A stretch of 64,000 bases of DNA from Bacteroidia bacterium (GCA_023228875.1 JALOAG010000005.1:1-64000); one strand, 5' to 3'. Positions 9,401 through 17,720 are shown, counted from the stretch's first letter. The notes: generated from the sequence alone by a model not told the origin. Numbers and translations are program-made.

Positions 9401-10901
9401 GTTTACTTGTGTTCCATGTATAAGATGTGTCTCCATCAGTCCAATACCATCGTATGTCACCTCCAAGTATTGGAGTTTGTGAGTAGTATAAGCGGTTGTC
9501 GCTTCGGCAATAACTAGAGAGGCTGTCCAACTTCGCATCAATGTCAAAGTTGATATTGTTGACTAAGTTCACAAATGTTGTATCCGCATGACACCCTAAG
9601 TCGCTTTCGATTCCAAGTGTAACTGAAAATGTTCCGTTGAACGTGTATGTGTGCGCTACATTCCATTGTGTTGAATCTAAATTTCCATCTCCAAAATCCC
9701 ATTTGAATTTTGTGATTGATGGTGGCGTATAGTTACTTTTATTAGTGAAATTGACCGGGGTTGCAAAGCAGCCTTCGAACCTGTCTGCAATAAAATTAGC
9801 GCGAACAATCGGATGTATTGTAATCAAACTGTCTAAGGTGCTTGAATTTTCGCATCCGTTCGAATCAATTGCCTGATAAGATACGGTGTAAATTCCCCCT
9901 GCTGTGTCGCTGTATGTATAGCAAATGCTTGTGTCTGACAGAGAAAAGGTGTTGTTTTGAGTACCATCTCCAAAAATGAACGTACGGTAACTTAAATTCT
10001 TTTCACGTCCGTCAAATTCAAAACAGAATTGATTGTTGGTAAAACATTGTACACTGTCGCTTAGTAACCTAAAATTGGTATTGGGTTTACCTGAAATTTT
10101 AATACTGTCCATTGTTGTGTAACAAGTACTACTATCAGGGTATGTAATCAAAAGTGAAACCGGATACAAACCTTGTGTTGCGTATTGATAAGTCGGTGCG
10201 GATTGACTGCTGGAAGAGCCATCTCCAAAATTCCATTTAAACACAATGCCGGGCACGCTTCCCGATTGCAGGCTGTATTGTATGTCTTGTTCTATACAGG
10301 TTGTTGCCTTGTCAGACGTGATTTCAGGCAAAGGAAAAATGGAGATACTCTTGATTGCACTGTCTCTGCATCCGTTGATTGTTGTTACTGTAGCATTGAT
10401 AATGGTTGTGCCTGTGTCGTTAAATGAATAGGAAAGGGTTGTGCCGGAGTCAATCAGCGCGTTGTCAGCGTACCAATAAATTTGCTTTATTGTATCTAAG
10501 GAATCTAAATCAAACGTGGAAGTAAAAGTTGAAAGGAGATTTTTACAGTTGTTTATAAAAGAAAATGAAATTTGAGGATTTTGCAGCACTATCACTTGCT
10601 TGATGATTGTATCTGCACAGGCAGAGTCTGAAACAATCAATTGCACTTTGTAAATACCGGGTGAGGTGAAAAAATGTTTTGGATTGCTTAGCGTGTCAAT
10701 GTTTTTAGCACCGGATGCAGGATTGTTAAAATTCCATTGAAAATGCTTGCCATTGCCGGTAAAAGTAAAATATGAGGTGTCTTTATTGCAAATCGTTGAA
10801 GCGGAACTAAAGTCTGCAACGCATTGTCCCATCGAGTTGTAGGTAAAACAAATGAGGAGAAAAAAGAAAATAAAATGCAATATGGTCGTGAAGAGTCTCA
10901 T
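3483..10901 (-). CDS. Giant secreted PKD-repeat protein with T9SS type B sorting domain
   Basis: 2472 residues. Signal peptide MRLFTTILHFIFFFLLICF ... SMGQ, then about 25 PKD-like beta-sandwich repeats of 80-110 residues, many with W-x-FGDG and an H-x-Y strand. Almost every repeat has two Cys, one near the start (QC) and one near the end (GC-x-D), so one disulfide per repeat is likely. Repeats ~16-25 are regular at ~85 residues with PKP linkers. Two divergent domains follow, then a gliding-motility type C-terminal domain (YLPTAFSPNKDGLND, FNRWGQIVYDG, PGWDGTYMG), which is the signal for type IX secretion. The start at 10901 is preferred over an ATG at 10919 because a TAnnTTTG element at 10924-10917 overlaps the latter. 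Probably a surface adhesin or matrix protein; no catalytic domain seen. Confidence 0.9.
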   Translation of the reverse strand: MRLFTTILHFIFFFLLICFTYNSMGQCVADFSSASTICNKDTSYFTFTGNGKHFQWNFNNPASGAKNIDTLSNPKHFFTSPGIYKVQLIVSDSACADTIIKQVIVLQNPQISFSFINNCKNLLSTFTSTFDLDSLDTIKQIYWYADNALIDSGTTLSYSFNDTGTTIINATVTTINGCRDSAIKSISIFPLPEITSDKATTCIEQDIQYSLQSGSVPGIVFKWNFGDGSSSSQSAPTYQYATQGLYPVSLLITYPDSSTCYTTMDSIKISGKPNTNFRLLSDSVQCFTNNQFCFEFDGREKNLSYRTFIFGDGTQNNTFSLSDTSICYTYSDTAGGIYTVSYQAIDSNGCENSSTLDSLITIHPIVRANFIADRFEGCFATPVNFTNKSNYTPPSITKFKWDFGDGNLDSTQWNVAHTYTFNGTFSVTLGIESDLGCHADTTFVNLVNNINFDIDAKLDSLSSYCRSDNRLYYSQTPILGGDIRWYWTDGDTSYTWNTSKHYYNPGTYYPRVRVNVGGCIKDTVYDTVTIVGPRAIGNNIINRYQCQIKDTVYFTNASLYDFNQSRMTFWDFGDIYAPACTTNLALGINVGMNCRYSTDSILTQHFYSPGKEQCYFAKLVVQDTVLGCADSTYISLPLMPPKADIDLTALPPRAGMTLNKVRTCLSYGDDKSNAVVLNLSQTQPSCGRQRWWVMWDSLNAAQSGSFNSFWESYADSHFYTFANRPADSNGFITIGLIIENGRDSSNNVCRDTAWYHHFIQFEMFDPEFVSDYDSTLQYCAGSTFTFRFKDTLQQAIDKVEWYWGDGQHDTLVGNNTTLPIQHQFKTSGIYDITAVVHTDSGCSTSFSKRIKVGFYTFFEIGDVITGNKVCTNLPTPLLPQVSYFNNPTMYWNDSNRIKAGKEKIFWDMGDGAGFRDLGLPPFSFQYTKGGVYNVAIAVEDSVGCKDTFSMNNAVRVKYIQAAIETDFDSFVCAQSIQFKSLVSRFDSTSSFPQDTSGNITYKWDFGNTLPTNLLPNPLMLMKEGSYPVTLVATNDLGCADTAFKSITVLGPKAHYNFTFDSIGCQPLYVEFTNNSTGATNYIWRYKDSSGNVFNTSSAANVSFTYNQFGQYFPTLTAQGTYVRNGVTITCSNTFPDSIPAPFRQITVLETPKVNFKHVTNCFTSNTQFTNTTYIGTSTISSVLWDFGDGYTSGDNDPLHHYNDTGRYVVTLTIHTLNGCSDSIKRMIVISPTPVPDFTFTNECAGVPIVFKDSSKAFNDVIVKWDWNFGDSTYGNFDIENKKFNKGGSYNVKLIITNLAGCSDSVSKTVIVHHKPSVQYNVGHRCSRQDLLISNLSSVPDTGLSYAWNLAGVATSTDFEPLHSFALQGTFNIKLKATSDFGCTDSITKGIVINPTPVPNFTPNNATQCFNEQLFAFTNTTSIQSGTFASQWKFGDGNSSALTSPTHTYADTGTYPITLITTSAFGCADTTTQSIKVQSNPFALFSIDDNQQCYLGNKFTFIDNTFGTQARTWLIKGNNFTDSVLQYSFADTGVHTVRMIAQSSNSCTDTIYKTVEVLPMPIAKIGVNIPAQCVNNQNFAFTDLTTLAKYPTWTSDWEFGNGKTSSSKTPTTTFDSAGFYTTTLRVMSSLGCADTVTYTIEVYPKPVPAFTVNDDEQCQINNLFIFSNHSSVGKGILTYKWNFGDGQNSIVANPNNTYTISGKPKVQLIATSSLGCVDSISKVVTVRAKPTASIAVNNDKQCINPNLFKFTCNGTSNEGTFVSFEWNIPTQAVNSLQSIDSFDYSFATHGTFPIFLYATTNYGCADSVQRPVVVHPKPKASFAINDSVQCINNQLFSFTNLSTIPYGTLNYQWTFGDGKGTVVTHPTHTYTIADTFQIRLLAISEHACKDTIEVPVIVHPKPFVDFNINDSGQCLTGNLYELQNISTIPYGYLTHYWDLGNGEYAISKDTQISYAAYGTYKILLRSTSNFGCIDTASHTVKVYPKPAPDFSINTEKQCLNENQYKFTTLSNIAYGTLTYSWDFGDGATDNNDSAYHRYTAIGSYDVKMITTSNFGCVDSSIKPIRIWANPTSVFAANNPAQCINTQNFRFINQSIISEGNIIAQQWNFGNGNFDTSKNTAQHYGSSGKYRISLLSYSDSGCLDSTINFVDIYPKPKANFDINDTSQCLYTNLFVFTDQSTDTLNLISYRWLIGNDSTATSKNTAYKFNTIGYHTIEHQIISELGCGDTAIRTIYVKPMPDPGFEKLALYYCNNKDSVSFIPTTPGGTFYGKNIINNLYMPQILWRDTVEYKVVVDGCLDSSSQITQVYPAPSVFLGSDTMLCKYEMLEFDVSFWNSTYEWQDKKKEAKYLVKRPGIYKVTVTNFCGSATDSVYIEYSENNCRLYLPTAFSPNKDGLNDYYKPITYDVENYHIQIFNRWGQIVYDGTQNDPGWDGTYMGMPCELGIYLVQVSYSYKFKDKHRNLTESAPLYLLK

Positions 10902-10916
10902 GGAGAAAAAGAAAGG

Positions 10917-10924
10917 CAAAATTA
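10917..10924 (-). promoter_or_regulatory. -7 element TAATTTTG for the PKD protein
   Basis: Match to TAnnTTTG 15 bases before the ATG at 10901, overlapping the alternative start at 10919. Confidence 0.5.
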
Positions 10925-11200
10925 ACCTAATTTTAAGGATACTATCATTGGGTTTATCAAGATTTCATTCACAAAAACTATCAGATAGGAATGTGTTATT
11001 CGTTTGCAAGGAAGAGCTGCGTAAAATATGTTTTTTATTATGCGTAATAAAGTGAGTAGAGAAGATTGTGAAAGAGTAGAGAGAGGTGAATGTCTTTATA
11101 GTAAAAGAAAAGTGGACTCGTAAGTGTGTGTTTGCATATTATTTAGTAAATATATTGAGATCGTTTGTAAAATTTAGAAAGGTTAAATATGTTGTTTTAT
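10925..11200. other. Intergenic region between divergent surface-protein genes
   Basis: The gene-free stretch between the PKD protein (start 10901) and the BspA-like locus (start 11229) is 327 bases. It holds the two divergent -7 elements and, at 11056-11086, a copy of the 3' end of a T9SS-protein gene. I see no RNA gene or credible ORF in it. Confidence 0.6.
11056..11086 (+). repeat. 31-bp direct repeat, copy 1 (relic of a T9SS-gene 3' end)
   Basis: 29 of 31 bases match 13682-13712, which encodes the last residues VEKIVKE and stop of the BspA-like gene. Here the same codons VEKIVKE-stop occur directly after an in-frame stop, so this is a gene-end relic. Confidence 0.7.
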
Positions 11201-11208
11201 TACTTTTG
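11201..11208 (+). promoter_or_regulatory. -7 element TACTTTTG of the BspA-like locus
   Basis: TAnnTTTG match. It overlaps the GTG at 11208, excluding that start; the ATGs at 11229 and 11274 lie downstream. Confidence 0.55.
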
Positions 11209-11228
11209 TGCCCACAAAACAAACTAGA

Positions 11229-11783
11229 ATGAGAAATGAATTAGAAAAACTTCAATTTTTTCAAACAATACGTATGAGATTTGGAGTTTTGCTGTTACTG
11301 TCATTAAACTTCACAATTGCGTTAGCACAAAGACCATTTATCACCGAATGGAACACAGGTACAACAACCTCTATCACCATACCAACTACAGGCAGTGGAT
11401 ATTCTTATGATGTGTATTGGGAAGAAATAGGAAACCCGAGTAATAATGGAACTGTAACAGGGCAATCGGGCAGTACGACAATTGGTGGACTCACTTCGAA
11501 CAAAGACTACAGAATAGAAATCAAAGGGACTTTTCCAAGAATATATTTCAACAATACTGGTGACACAGCTAAAATCAAGAGAATCACCCAGTGGGGCGAT
11601 ATAGCATGGAGTAGTTTTAGCGGTGCTTTTTATGGATGTTCTAATTTAGATGTTACGGCATCTGATACACCAATTTTGAGTTCGGTAACCAGTTTGTTTT
11701 CAATGTTTAGGTCATGTACCTCTTTCACTGGTTCCGGAGCAAATTGGAATTGGCATGTATCTTCAGTAGCCAATATGAGCTAA
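11229..11783 (+). pseudogene. BspA-like (DUF285) surface protein, N-terminal part, ends at a premature stop
   Basis: Starts at ATG 11229 or, better for signal peptide length, at 11274 (MRFGVLLLLSLNFTIALAQ). After the signal peptide comes a fibronectin-like segment (RPFITEWNTGTTTSITIPTT, then SNKDYRIEIKG), then the first, degenerate 25-residue DUF285 repeats (CSNLDVTASDTP, VTSLFSMFRSCTSF). The frame stops at TAA 11781-11783 in the context SSVANMS-stop-TFANASSFNQ. In the later repeats the equivalent codon is TAT (VTNMSYMF), so a single-base change explains the stop. The same frame then continues without interruption to 12314. Confidence 0.75.
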
Positions 11784-12314
11784 ACATTTGCAAATGCCAG
11801 TTCATTTAATCAGAATATAGGAGGTTGGAATGTTGCTGGTGTAACCAATATGCGTTCTATGTTTTCTGGAGCAAGTTCTTTTAATCAAAATATAGGCAGT
11901 TGGAATGTTTCTAAGGTAACAGATATGAATGCAATGTTTCTTGGCGCAAATACTTTTAATCAGAATATTGGAAGTTGGAATGTATCCAAAGTAACTAATA
12001 TGCAAGACATGTTTAATAATGCAAATGCATTCAATCAGAATATAGGGAGTTGGAATGTTGGCAGTGTAACCAATATGAGTTATATGTTTCAATATGCAAA
12101 TGCTTTTAATCAGAATATTGGGAGTTGGAATGTTAGCAGCGTATCCAATATGATAAATATGTTTCACAGAGCTCGCGCATTTAACCAGGATATAGGGAAT
12201 TGGGATGTTTCCAAAGTTACGAACATGAATAATATGTTCAATGAAGCAAGTTCATTTAATCAGGATATAGGGAGTTGGGATTTGAAGAGTGTAACAAGCC
12301 TTCCGGTATGCTAA
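11784..12314 (+). pseudogene. BspA-like (DUF285) repeat region, middle part
   Basis: Same reading frame as the N-terminal part, after its premature stop. It carries seven near-perfect 25-residue repeats of the form MFxxAxxFNQNIGSWNVSxVTNM, the 'bacterial surface protein 26-residue repeat' (DUF285) found in BspA-like leucine-rich surface proteins. The frame ends at 12314 shortly after SWDLKSVTSL. Adding one T in the CTTCC at ~12299-12303 restores the continuation TSLSGMLTSCGMDC in the next frame, which is the typical end of such a repeat block. Confidence 0.75.
11796..12300 (+). repeat. Tandem 75-bp coding repeats (DUF285)
   Basis: Seven units of 75 bases, each with FNQ(N/D)IG.W(N/D) and V.NM. 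Adjacent units differ mostly by single bases. Coding repeats, without spacers. Confidence 0.85.
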
Positions 12315-13705
12315 CTTCCTGCGGTATGGATTGCTACCACTACGGACAAACGCTGGCAGGATGGGCAGCCGGAGCAAACACTCCAAGCAGTATAAGTTTG
12401 GGAGCGTCCGGTCTCAAATACAGCTCAGCCGCTGTTCCGGGTAGAAGCACCTTAATGGGTACAAAAAGTTGGACAATCACTGATGGCGGAGTAGATGATG
12501 CCAATTGCCCATGTGAGTGGATAGGTAAAACAAACTCTGATTGGGCAACTTCATCTAATTGGTACTTAAGCACACTACCATCATCAGGCAATTATCTAAA
12601 GATCTCAGATACAGCACAAAGAGACCTGGTGTTAGATCAAAATCGTACGATTGGTAAACTGACTTTTAGCAATACCTCCAAAAAGAAGGTGGTGTTAGGC
12701 GGATTTAATTTAACCGCTACTTCATTTGCAAATGCAAACAGCGATAACTATGTTCAAACCACGGGAGCGGGCGTGCTTAAGATGACGGTTGCTAATAGTT
12801 CCACGGTAATGTTTGCAGTAGGAAAATCGAGTTATAATCCCTTAGAGATAACGAACAATACGGGCAGTGGAGATGATTTTACTGTCAGAGTATTGGATGA
12901 GGCTTATGAAGGAGGTCTTACCGGGGGTGTTTTGATACCTTCTCACGTGAAACGTACATGGGATATAGGCAAGTCAAGTGCGAATGGAGGCAGTGGAATA
13001 AACTTTAAGTTTTATTGGAATGTAGGCGAAGTGAGTGGTAGTTTGCCCACACCTACCCTCAACCACTATGATGGCTCGGCTAGGGGTATAGCAATAGGCA
13101 GTAGCTCGTCTTTGGGCAATACCTTGACCCATACAGGTTATACAGGTGGTTTTTCGCCATTTGCCATAGGCGGAGGTCCCATACCCTTGCCTGTAGAGTT
13201 GCTCAACTTTGAAGCCAATCCAGATTATAGCACACGCAGTGTACATTTGACATGGCAAACAGCCCAAGAGATGAACAACAGCCATTTTGTTGTGATGCGC
13301 AGTGAGGAAGGGTCGGTGTGGGAAGACATCGGAGTAGTAGGCGGAGCAGGGAACAGCTATTCCTTGACAAGCTACCAAACGGAAGACATTCATCCGTCAC
13401 TCACCAGCTATTACCGCTTGCGTCAGGTGGATAAGGACGGAACAAGCAGCCTGAGTGCAATCCGCTTTGTAACATTCACAGACAGCCAAACACAGACATT
13501 CAGCGTACAGCCGAATCCAAACACAGGCGTTATTACCGTAGCCGGCACCGTTGTAACCCCTTATTGTATCACCGACCTTCAAGGTAGGTTGCTCATGCAA
13601 GGCATATTGCATTCCGGCAATACAAATATCGACATGCGCCACTTAGCCAATGGATTGTATTTAATCAAAATCCAAGATAGGGTAGAGAAGATAGTGAAAG
13701 AGTAG
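12275..13705 (+). pseudogene. BspA-like surface protein, C-terminal part with T9SS type A sorting domain
   Basis: This frame opens at a TTG inside the last repeat, so it has no credible start of its own; it is the 3' part of the same gene after a one-base frameshift. Contents: end of the repeat block (SGMLTSCGMDCYHYGQTLAGW), a segment with WIGKTNSDWATSSNWY typical of Bacteroidota secreted proteins, a beta-rich domain, a fibronectin-like domain (PVELLNFEANPD ... VHLTWQTAQEMNNSHFVVMR) and a Por secretion tail (FSVQPNPNTGVITVAG, CITDLQGRLL, LANGLYLIKIQ). The complete protein, with both lesions repaired, would have about 810-825 residues and be exported by type IX secretion. Confidence 0.8.
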
Positions 13706-13712
13706 AGAGGGG
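13682..13712 (+). repeat. 31-bp direct repeat, copy 2
   Basis: Spans the last codons and stop of the BspA-like gene; matches 11056-11086 at 29 of 31 positions. Confidence 0.7.
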
Positions 13713-13818
13713 CACGACACACGTTATTTACCAAATATACTTCTTAGTGTACAAAACATTCGCAATACGGTTGTATTCTATTCAATCATGTGTTTTATTT
13801 GCAATTAAAAAAATAACA

Positions 13819-16800
13819 ATGAAGAAAGGTTTAGATAAGTTAAAGTGGGTATTGATCTTGTTGGTGTTACACACGCACGCCATTCAGGCTCAAACAACAA
13901 ATACTAAAAAATATAACTCCTTGCTATGGGAAATTACTTCTCCCCAAAATCCAACGAAAAAATCATATCTTTATGGAACCATGCATGTCAGCAGCAAACT
14001 TGCATTTAATTTAAGTGATACCTTTTTTATAGCATTGAATAATGCCGATATCATTGCGTTAGAGTCAGAGCCAACGATGTGGTTGCCCGAGGTGATGAAT
14101 TTAAAATATGCCACTGAATATTTTGGCAACTATCCTAGTTACGCATACACAGACCGAGGCTTTTATCAGAGAATATTTCAGATTGTTCCGCCACAAAACA
14201 GCGAAATAGGTTCATCCATTTCCAGCAGGGATATCATGATTAATTCTCTCCAATACCGTAACGATCCTTATATGGCAGATTTTGAGGAAGATACCTATTT
14301 GGATATGTTTATTTATATGGCAGGAGCAAAAACGGGCAGAAAGGTAGTGGGTCTTGAGAATATTAACCATACAAATGATTTGAATAGAATTGCTCTTACA
14401 GAGAGAAAAAGTCGTAAGAACGACAAGCCAATGCCCCTTTGGTTGGAAGAAAGAATGAAGGAGCAAAGTATTAATGAAATTTTTGAGGATGCCTATCGCC
14501 AGCAGGATTTGGATATGATGTTGGAACTCCAAAACTTATTTTCATCAGAACACTATATTCAATGGTTTTTGAATGAGCGAAATCGCTTGATGGCAGACAG
14601 TTTGTATCAACTAATAAAAGATTATTCAGTTTTTACAGGCATTGGAGCGGCACATTTGGGAGGTGAGTTTGGTGTCATTGAATACCTCAGACAAAAGGGC
14701 TGCACTGTTAGACCTGTGAAGTTTCTAAAATCAGATTTTGCTGCCGATAATAAGAAACATTATGATTCTCTCAAAACCGGGTTAACTCTTACAAAACAAA
14801 TGTCTCCTGATAATCAATTTTCGATTTCACTTCCGGCACCATTGTATGAATTACCATATAACGGAATGCATTTTTTGTGTTCGGAGATGACAAACGGTTC
14901 ATTCTTTTCAGTGAATAAAATCAATACTTACAATGTAATCTCCGGCTTAAGTCAAGAATTGTATTTCGATAAAATTGACAGCTTGCTATTTGAAAACATC
15001 CCCGGAAAAATTCTCTCCAAAAAAGAGATTAAAAATGGAAAGTACAAAGGCATTGAAATTAAAAACCGAACCAAGACCGGAGACTTGCAGCATTATCAGA
15101 TATATGTTACTCCATTTGAAATCATGATATTTAAGATGGGTGGCAGAGGGGATTTTATTGCCAACTGGTCAGATTCAGTTTTCTCGACATTAGAATTTAC
15201 TGATTTTACTCATTCCAAGGAGTCATGGCAAAGGCAGTATTATATCTATGGAGGTTTTTCTGTAAAGTTGCCACCGGTTCATGTTTTTGATAACAATTCT
15301 CCTATTTCTGCTGCATACAATGTTCCAACGTTTCAGGGATTTGATAGTAAAAGCAACAGCCTCTTTTTGGTAACACGCGAGGAATTGATGGATATGTATT
15401 ATATTGAAGAGGATAATTTTGAATTAGAGCGTACAGCAGAAAAATTAGCTAAGAAACACAAAAAAGAGTTGGCAGATAAGAAATTAGGACGTTTTAACGG
15501 CTTGCCTTCTGTAGATTTTACATTACTTCCGCAAAAAGGAGAAAAGGGAAGCCCTGTGTATTGTAAAATGATTTTGTCCGGTGGTTTTTATTATTTGATG
15601 GTAGCAAATACTCATAAAAATAAAAAGTTGGCAAATCGCTTTTTTGAATCATTCCAATTGGAGCCTTTCAAAAACCAAAAACCTTTCGAAAAACTCACAG
15701 ATACACTTTTGTTTTTTTCTACTCTGACTTCAAAGGATATCAATGAAAGTGAAGTAAGAATTCCAAATAAAGTTGACGGTTTGCAGGATTATGAGAGTTA
15801 TTCAGATATATACTTTTACAAATCTGAGACGGGTGAGAGAATAAGGGTGTACTTCAATAAATTTCATCAATATGAGTATTACCCTGATGCAGATTCACTT
15901 TTTAATGAAACTGTATCTGATATTTCAAATGATAATTCTCTCAGGGTGTTTTCTCAAAAACGTTATCAAAAGAACGGACAACATATTTTGGATGTTTATT
16001 TAGCTGATACCGGCAGTGCGAAACTCATAAGGTTTGTAAAAATTATTAAAAAAGAAGGAGATGCGCAGTATCTTCTTCGAACATTGGTAGATTCGTTTAA
16101 GCGCACTTCGCCATTTATAGATGCATTTATTGAGAATTTCACACCCATTGATTCGGTACTAGGGGCTTCTGTTTTTGTAAATAAAGGAGATTTGTTTTTG
16201 GATGATTTGTTTTCGGAGGATAGTACCAGATTTAAGAAAGCCATTACATCGTTAGATATTATTAATTTTAGCAGAGAGAACATTGACAGGGTGGTTGAAA
16301 TAATTCAAACCTATCCTTTTAAAGAAAAAAAGCGCGAATATTTGCAACAGGTGCTGATTGACAAGTTGGCTAAAATTAAAGACAGCAGACTGATTGACTT
16401 TGCAAAAAAACTGTATTTAAACCATCCGAATAATTACCCGATACAAGTCAGTGCCCTTTCGGTTTTGTGTTCTCAAAGCAGTATGCAAGCAATAGAGGCG
16501 TTAAAGGTGATTATGGACAAGGATTTGCCTTTTGTGATGGATAATGACAGGTATGTATTGTCTCCACTCCGCCTTGATAGTATTAGACTTTGGTCAAATA
16601 TGTATCCTCAAATGTTTGAATACGAGCATATACAAGAGTATAAAAATTTGATACTGTTAGACTTGTCAAATATGTTGGATAGTGGGATTATTGACGGAAG
16701 TTTTTATCGCACATTTTTACCAAAATTGATAGAAGAATCACAATTTGTATTAAAGAAATACCTTGCCAATGAACAAAAGGCAATTTTAGCAAAAGACAAA

Positions 16801-17505
16801 AAAGAAGCATTGGATGAAAGCACTACCACATCAGCAGGCTACAATGCCAACCAATCTTTGATACAGAAGTATAAACTGCTTCTCCCAAATATTGCAAATA
16901 CTGAGGTGGCTGAGCTTGTTAAGAGTTATGATACCAGCATTACTTCAGAACCCAACCAGATTCAAATGATAAGGTATAAATTAGTAAACAAATTGCCGGT
17001 GGATACTGCATTGATTAGCAAAATTGCTGCGCAACCCAACTATTTTTTAACTTTATACAAAAACTTAGACGAGGTAAACGGACTTTCATACATTCCTGCA
17101 AAATATCTCACTGATGAACTGCTCTCAAAACTATCCTTCAATGTAGGAGTGAGCACTTTTTTCAATCTAGAAAAAGATACTTTTAAGATGCTGTCTTACA
17201 CTGCAGAATCAGTGAAAGGAAAGGAGTATAAAGTATTTCTCTATGAAATTAATAGATATATCAGTAGCGGTAATGCCAAGAAAAATTATTTTAATCCCTC
17301 TGACTACAAGCATTACGCGCTGATTGCTGTGGAGGTGAAGAACGGCAAATTGACCCCCACAGGTGATGTTTTTACACAACGAGTTACAATTGAAAATCCT
17401 GAGAAAAAGGATAAGTATTTAGAGGAATTGTTAGAAGAATTTAAGGTTAGAGGCAGAGAACGTGCATTGGCTTCTGATGTCAATGAATATTATTCCTATT
17501 GGTAG
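13819..17505 (+). CDS. Very long TraB/GumN family protein
   Basis: 1228 residues from the ATG at 13819, chosen because MKKGLDKLKWVLILLVLHTHAIQAQ is a complete signal peptide; the frame is open 24 codons further. Residues ~36-300 form a TraB/GumN (TIKI-like metalloprotease) domain: LLWEI, SYLYGTMHVS (His 56), ALESEP, and GIGAAHLGG (His 279) followed by a Gly-Cys-Val ending. The usual GumN protein has only ~300 residues. The remaining ~920 have no family I recognise; they look alpha/beta in the middle and helical and repetitive (HEAT-like) at ~830-1060. Soluble periplasmic or surface protein. It converges on xseB, with only 14 bases between the stops. Confidence 0.8.
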   Translation: MKKGLDKLKWVLILLVLHTHAIQAQTTNTKKYNSLLWEITSPQNPTKKSYLYGTMHVSSKLAFNLSDTFFIALNNADIIALESEPTMWLPEVMNLKYATEYFGNYPSYAYTDRGFYQRIFQIVPPQNSEIGSSISSRDIMINSLQYRNDPYMADFEEDTYLDMFIYMAGAKTGRKVVGLENINHTNDLNRIALTERKSRKNDKPMPLWLEERMKEQSINEIFEDAYRQQDLDMMLELQNLFSSEHYIQWFLNERNRLMADSLYQLIKDYSVFTGIGAAHLGGEFGVIEYLRQKGCTVRPVKFLKSDFAADNKKHYDSLKTGLTLTKQMSPDNQFSISLPAPLYELPYNGMHFLCSEMTNGSFFSVNKINTYNVISGLSQELYFDKIDSLLFENIPGKILSKKEIKNGKYKGIEIKNRTKTGDLQHYQIYVTPFEIMIFKMGGRGDFIANWSDSVFSTLEFTDFTHSKESWQRQYYIYGGFSVKLPPVHVFDNNSPISAAYNVPTFQGFDSKSNSLFLVTREELMDMYYIEEDNFELERTAEKLAKKHKKELADKKLGRFNGLPSVDFTLLPQKGEKGSPVYCKMILSGGFYYLMVANTHKNKKLANRFFESFQLEPFKNQKPFEKLTDTLLFFSTLTSKDINESEVRIPNKVDGLQDYESYSDIYFYKSETGERIRVYFNKFHQYEYYPDADSLFNETVSDISNDNSLRVFSQKRYQKNGQHILDVYLADTGSAKLIRFVKIIKKEGDAQYLLRTLVDSFKRTSPFIDAFIENFTPIDSVLGASVFVNKGDLFLDDLFSEDSTRFKKAITSLDIINFSRENIDRVVEIIQTYPFKEKKREYLQQVLIDKLAKIKDSRLIDFAKKLYLNHPNNYPIQVSALSVLCSQSSMQAIEALKVIMDKDLPFVMDNDRYVLSPLRLDSIRLWSNMYPQMFEYEHIQEYKNLILLDLSNMLDSGIIDGSFYRTFLPKLIEESQFVLKKYLANEQKAILAKDKKEALDESTTTSAGYNANQSLIQKYKLLLPNIANTEVAELVKSYDTSITSEPNQIQMIRYKLVNKLPVDTALISKIAAQPNYFLTLYKNLDEVNGLSYIPAKYLTDELLSKLSFNVGVSTFFNLEKDTFKMLSYTAESVKGKEYKVFLYEINRYISSGNAKKNYFNPSDYKHYALIAVEVKNGKLTPTGDVFTQRVTIENPEKKDKYLEELLEEFKVRGRERALASDVNEYYSYW

Positions 17506-17519
17506 CCTTAAATAATAGG

Positions 17520-17720
17520 CTAATCAGCATCTAATTCTTTGAGAATTTTGTTTACATCCTCTTCTGTAGAGCTCAGTTTCGTTTTGCATATTTTGATAAG
17601 ATGAGTAGCGCGTTTTACTTTGTTTGATAGCTCATCCACTGAGATTGAGCCTTTTTCGATTTCTGCTACAATGTTTTGTAACTCTTCAAATGCTTGGGTG
17701 TATGTAATTTGTTCAGTCAT
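17520..17720 (-). CDS. xseB: Exodeoxyribonuclease VII small subunit
   Basis: 66 residues from the ATG at 17720 (MTEQITYTQAFEELQNIVAEI), the usual length of XseB; the longer frame to 17810 only re-reads the xseA end. The pattern FEEL..IV..IE.G..S.DEL...V..A is typical for the family. XseB binds XseA to form exonuclease VII, which degrades single-stranded DNA from both ends. Its start overlaps the xseA stop by eight bases, which indicates translational coupling. Confidence 0.92.
   Translation of the reverse strand: MTEQITYTQAFEELQNIVAEIEKGSISVDELSNKVKRATHLIKICKTKLSSTEEDVNKILKELDAD

Noticed and set aside
10852..11055. Open frame of 67 codons on the plus strand behind the PKD gene start
   Set aside because: It runs through the PKD promoter and signal peptide on the opposite strand and has no sensible composition; chance ORF.
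11796..12300. Regular 75-bp repeats that could be mistaken for a CRISPR or minisatellite
   Set aside because: They are in frame, encode DUF285 units and have no unique spacers.
17503..17522. Small inverted repeat TAGCCT ... AGGCTA over the converging stops of the TraB and xseB genes
   Set aside because: Only six pairs and no T run; not convincing as a terminator.
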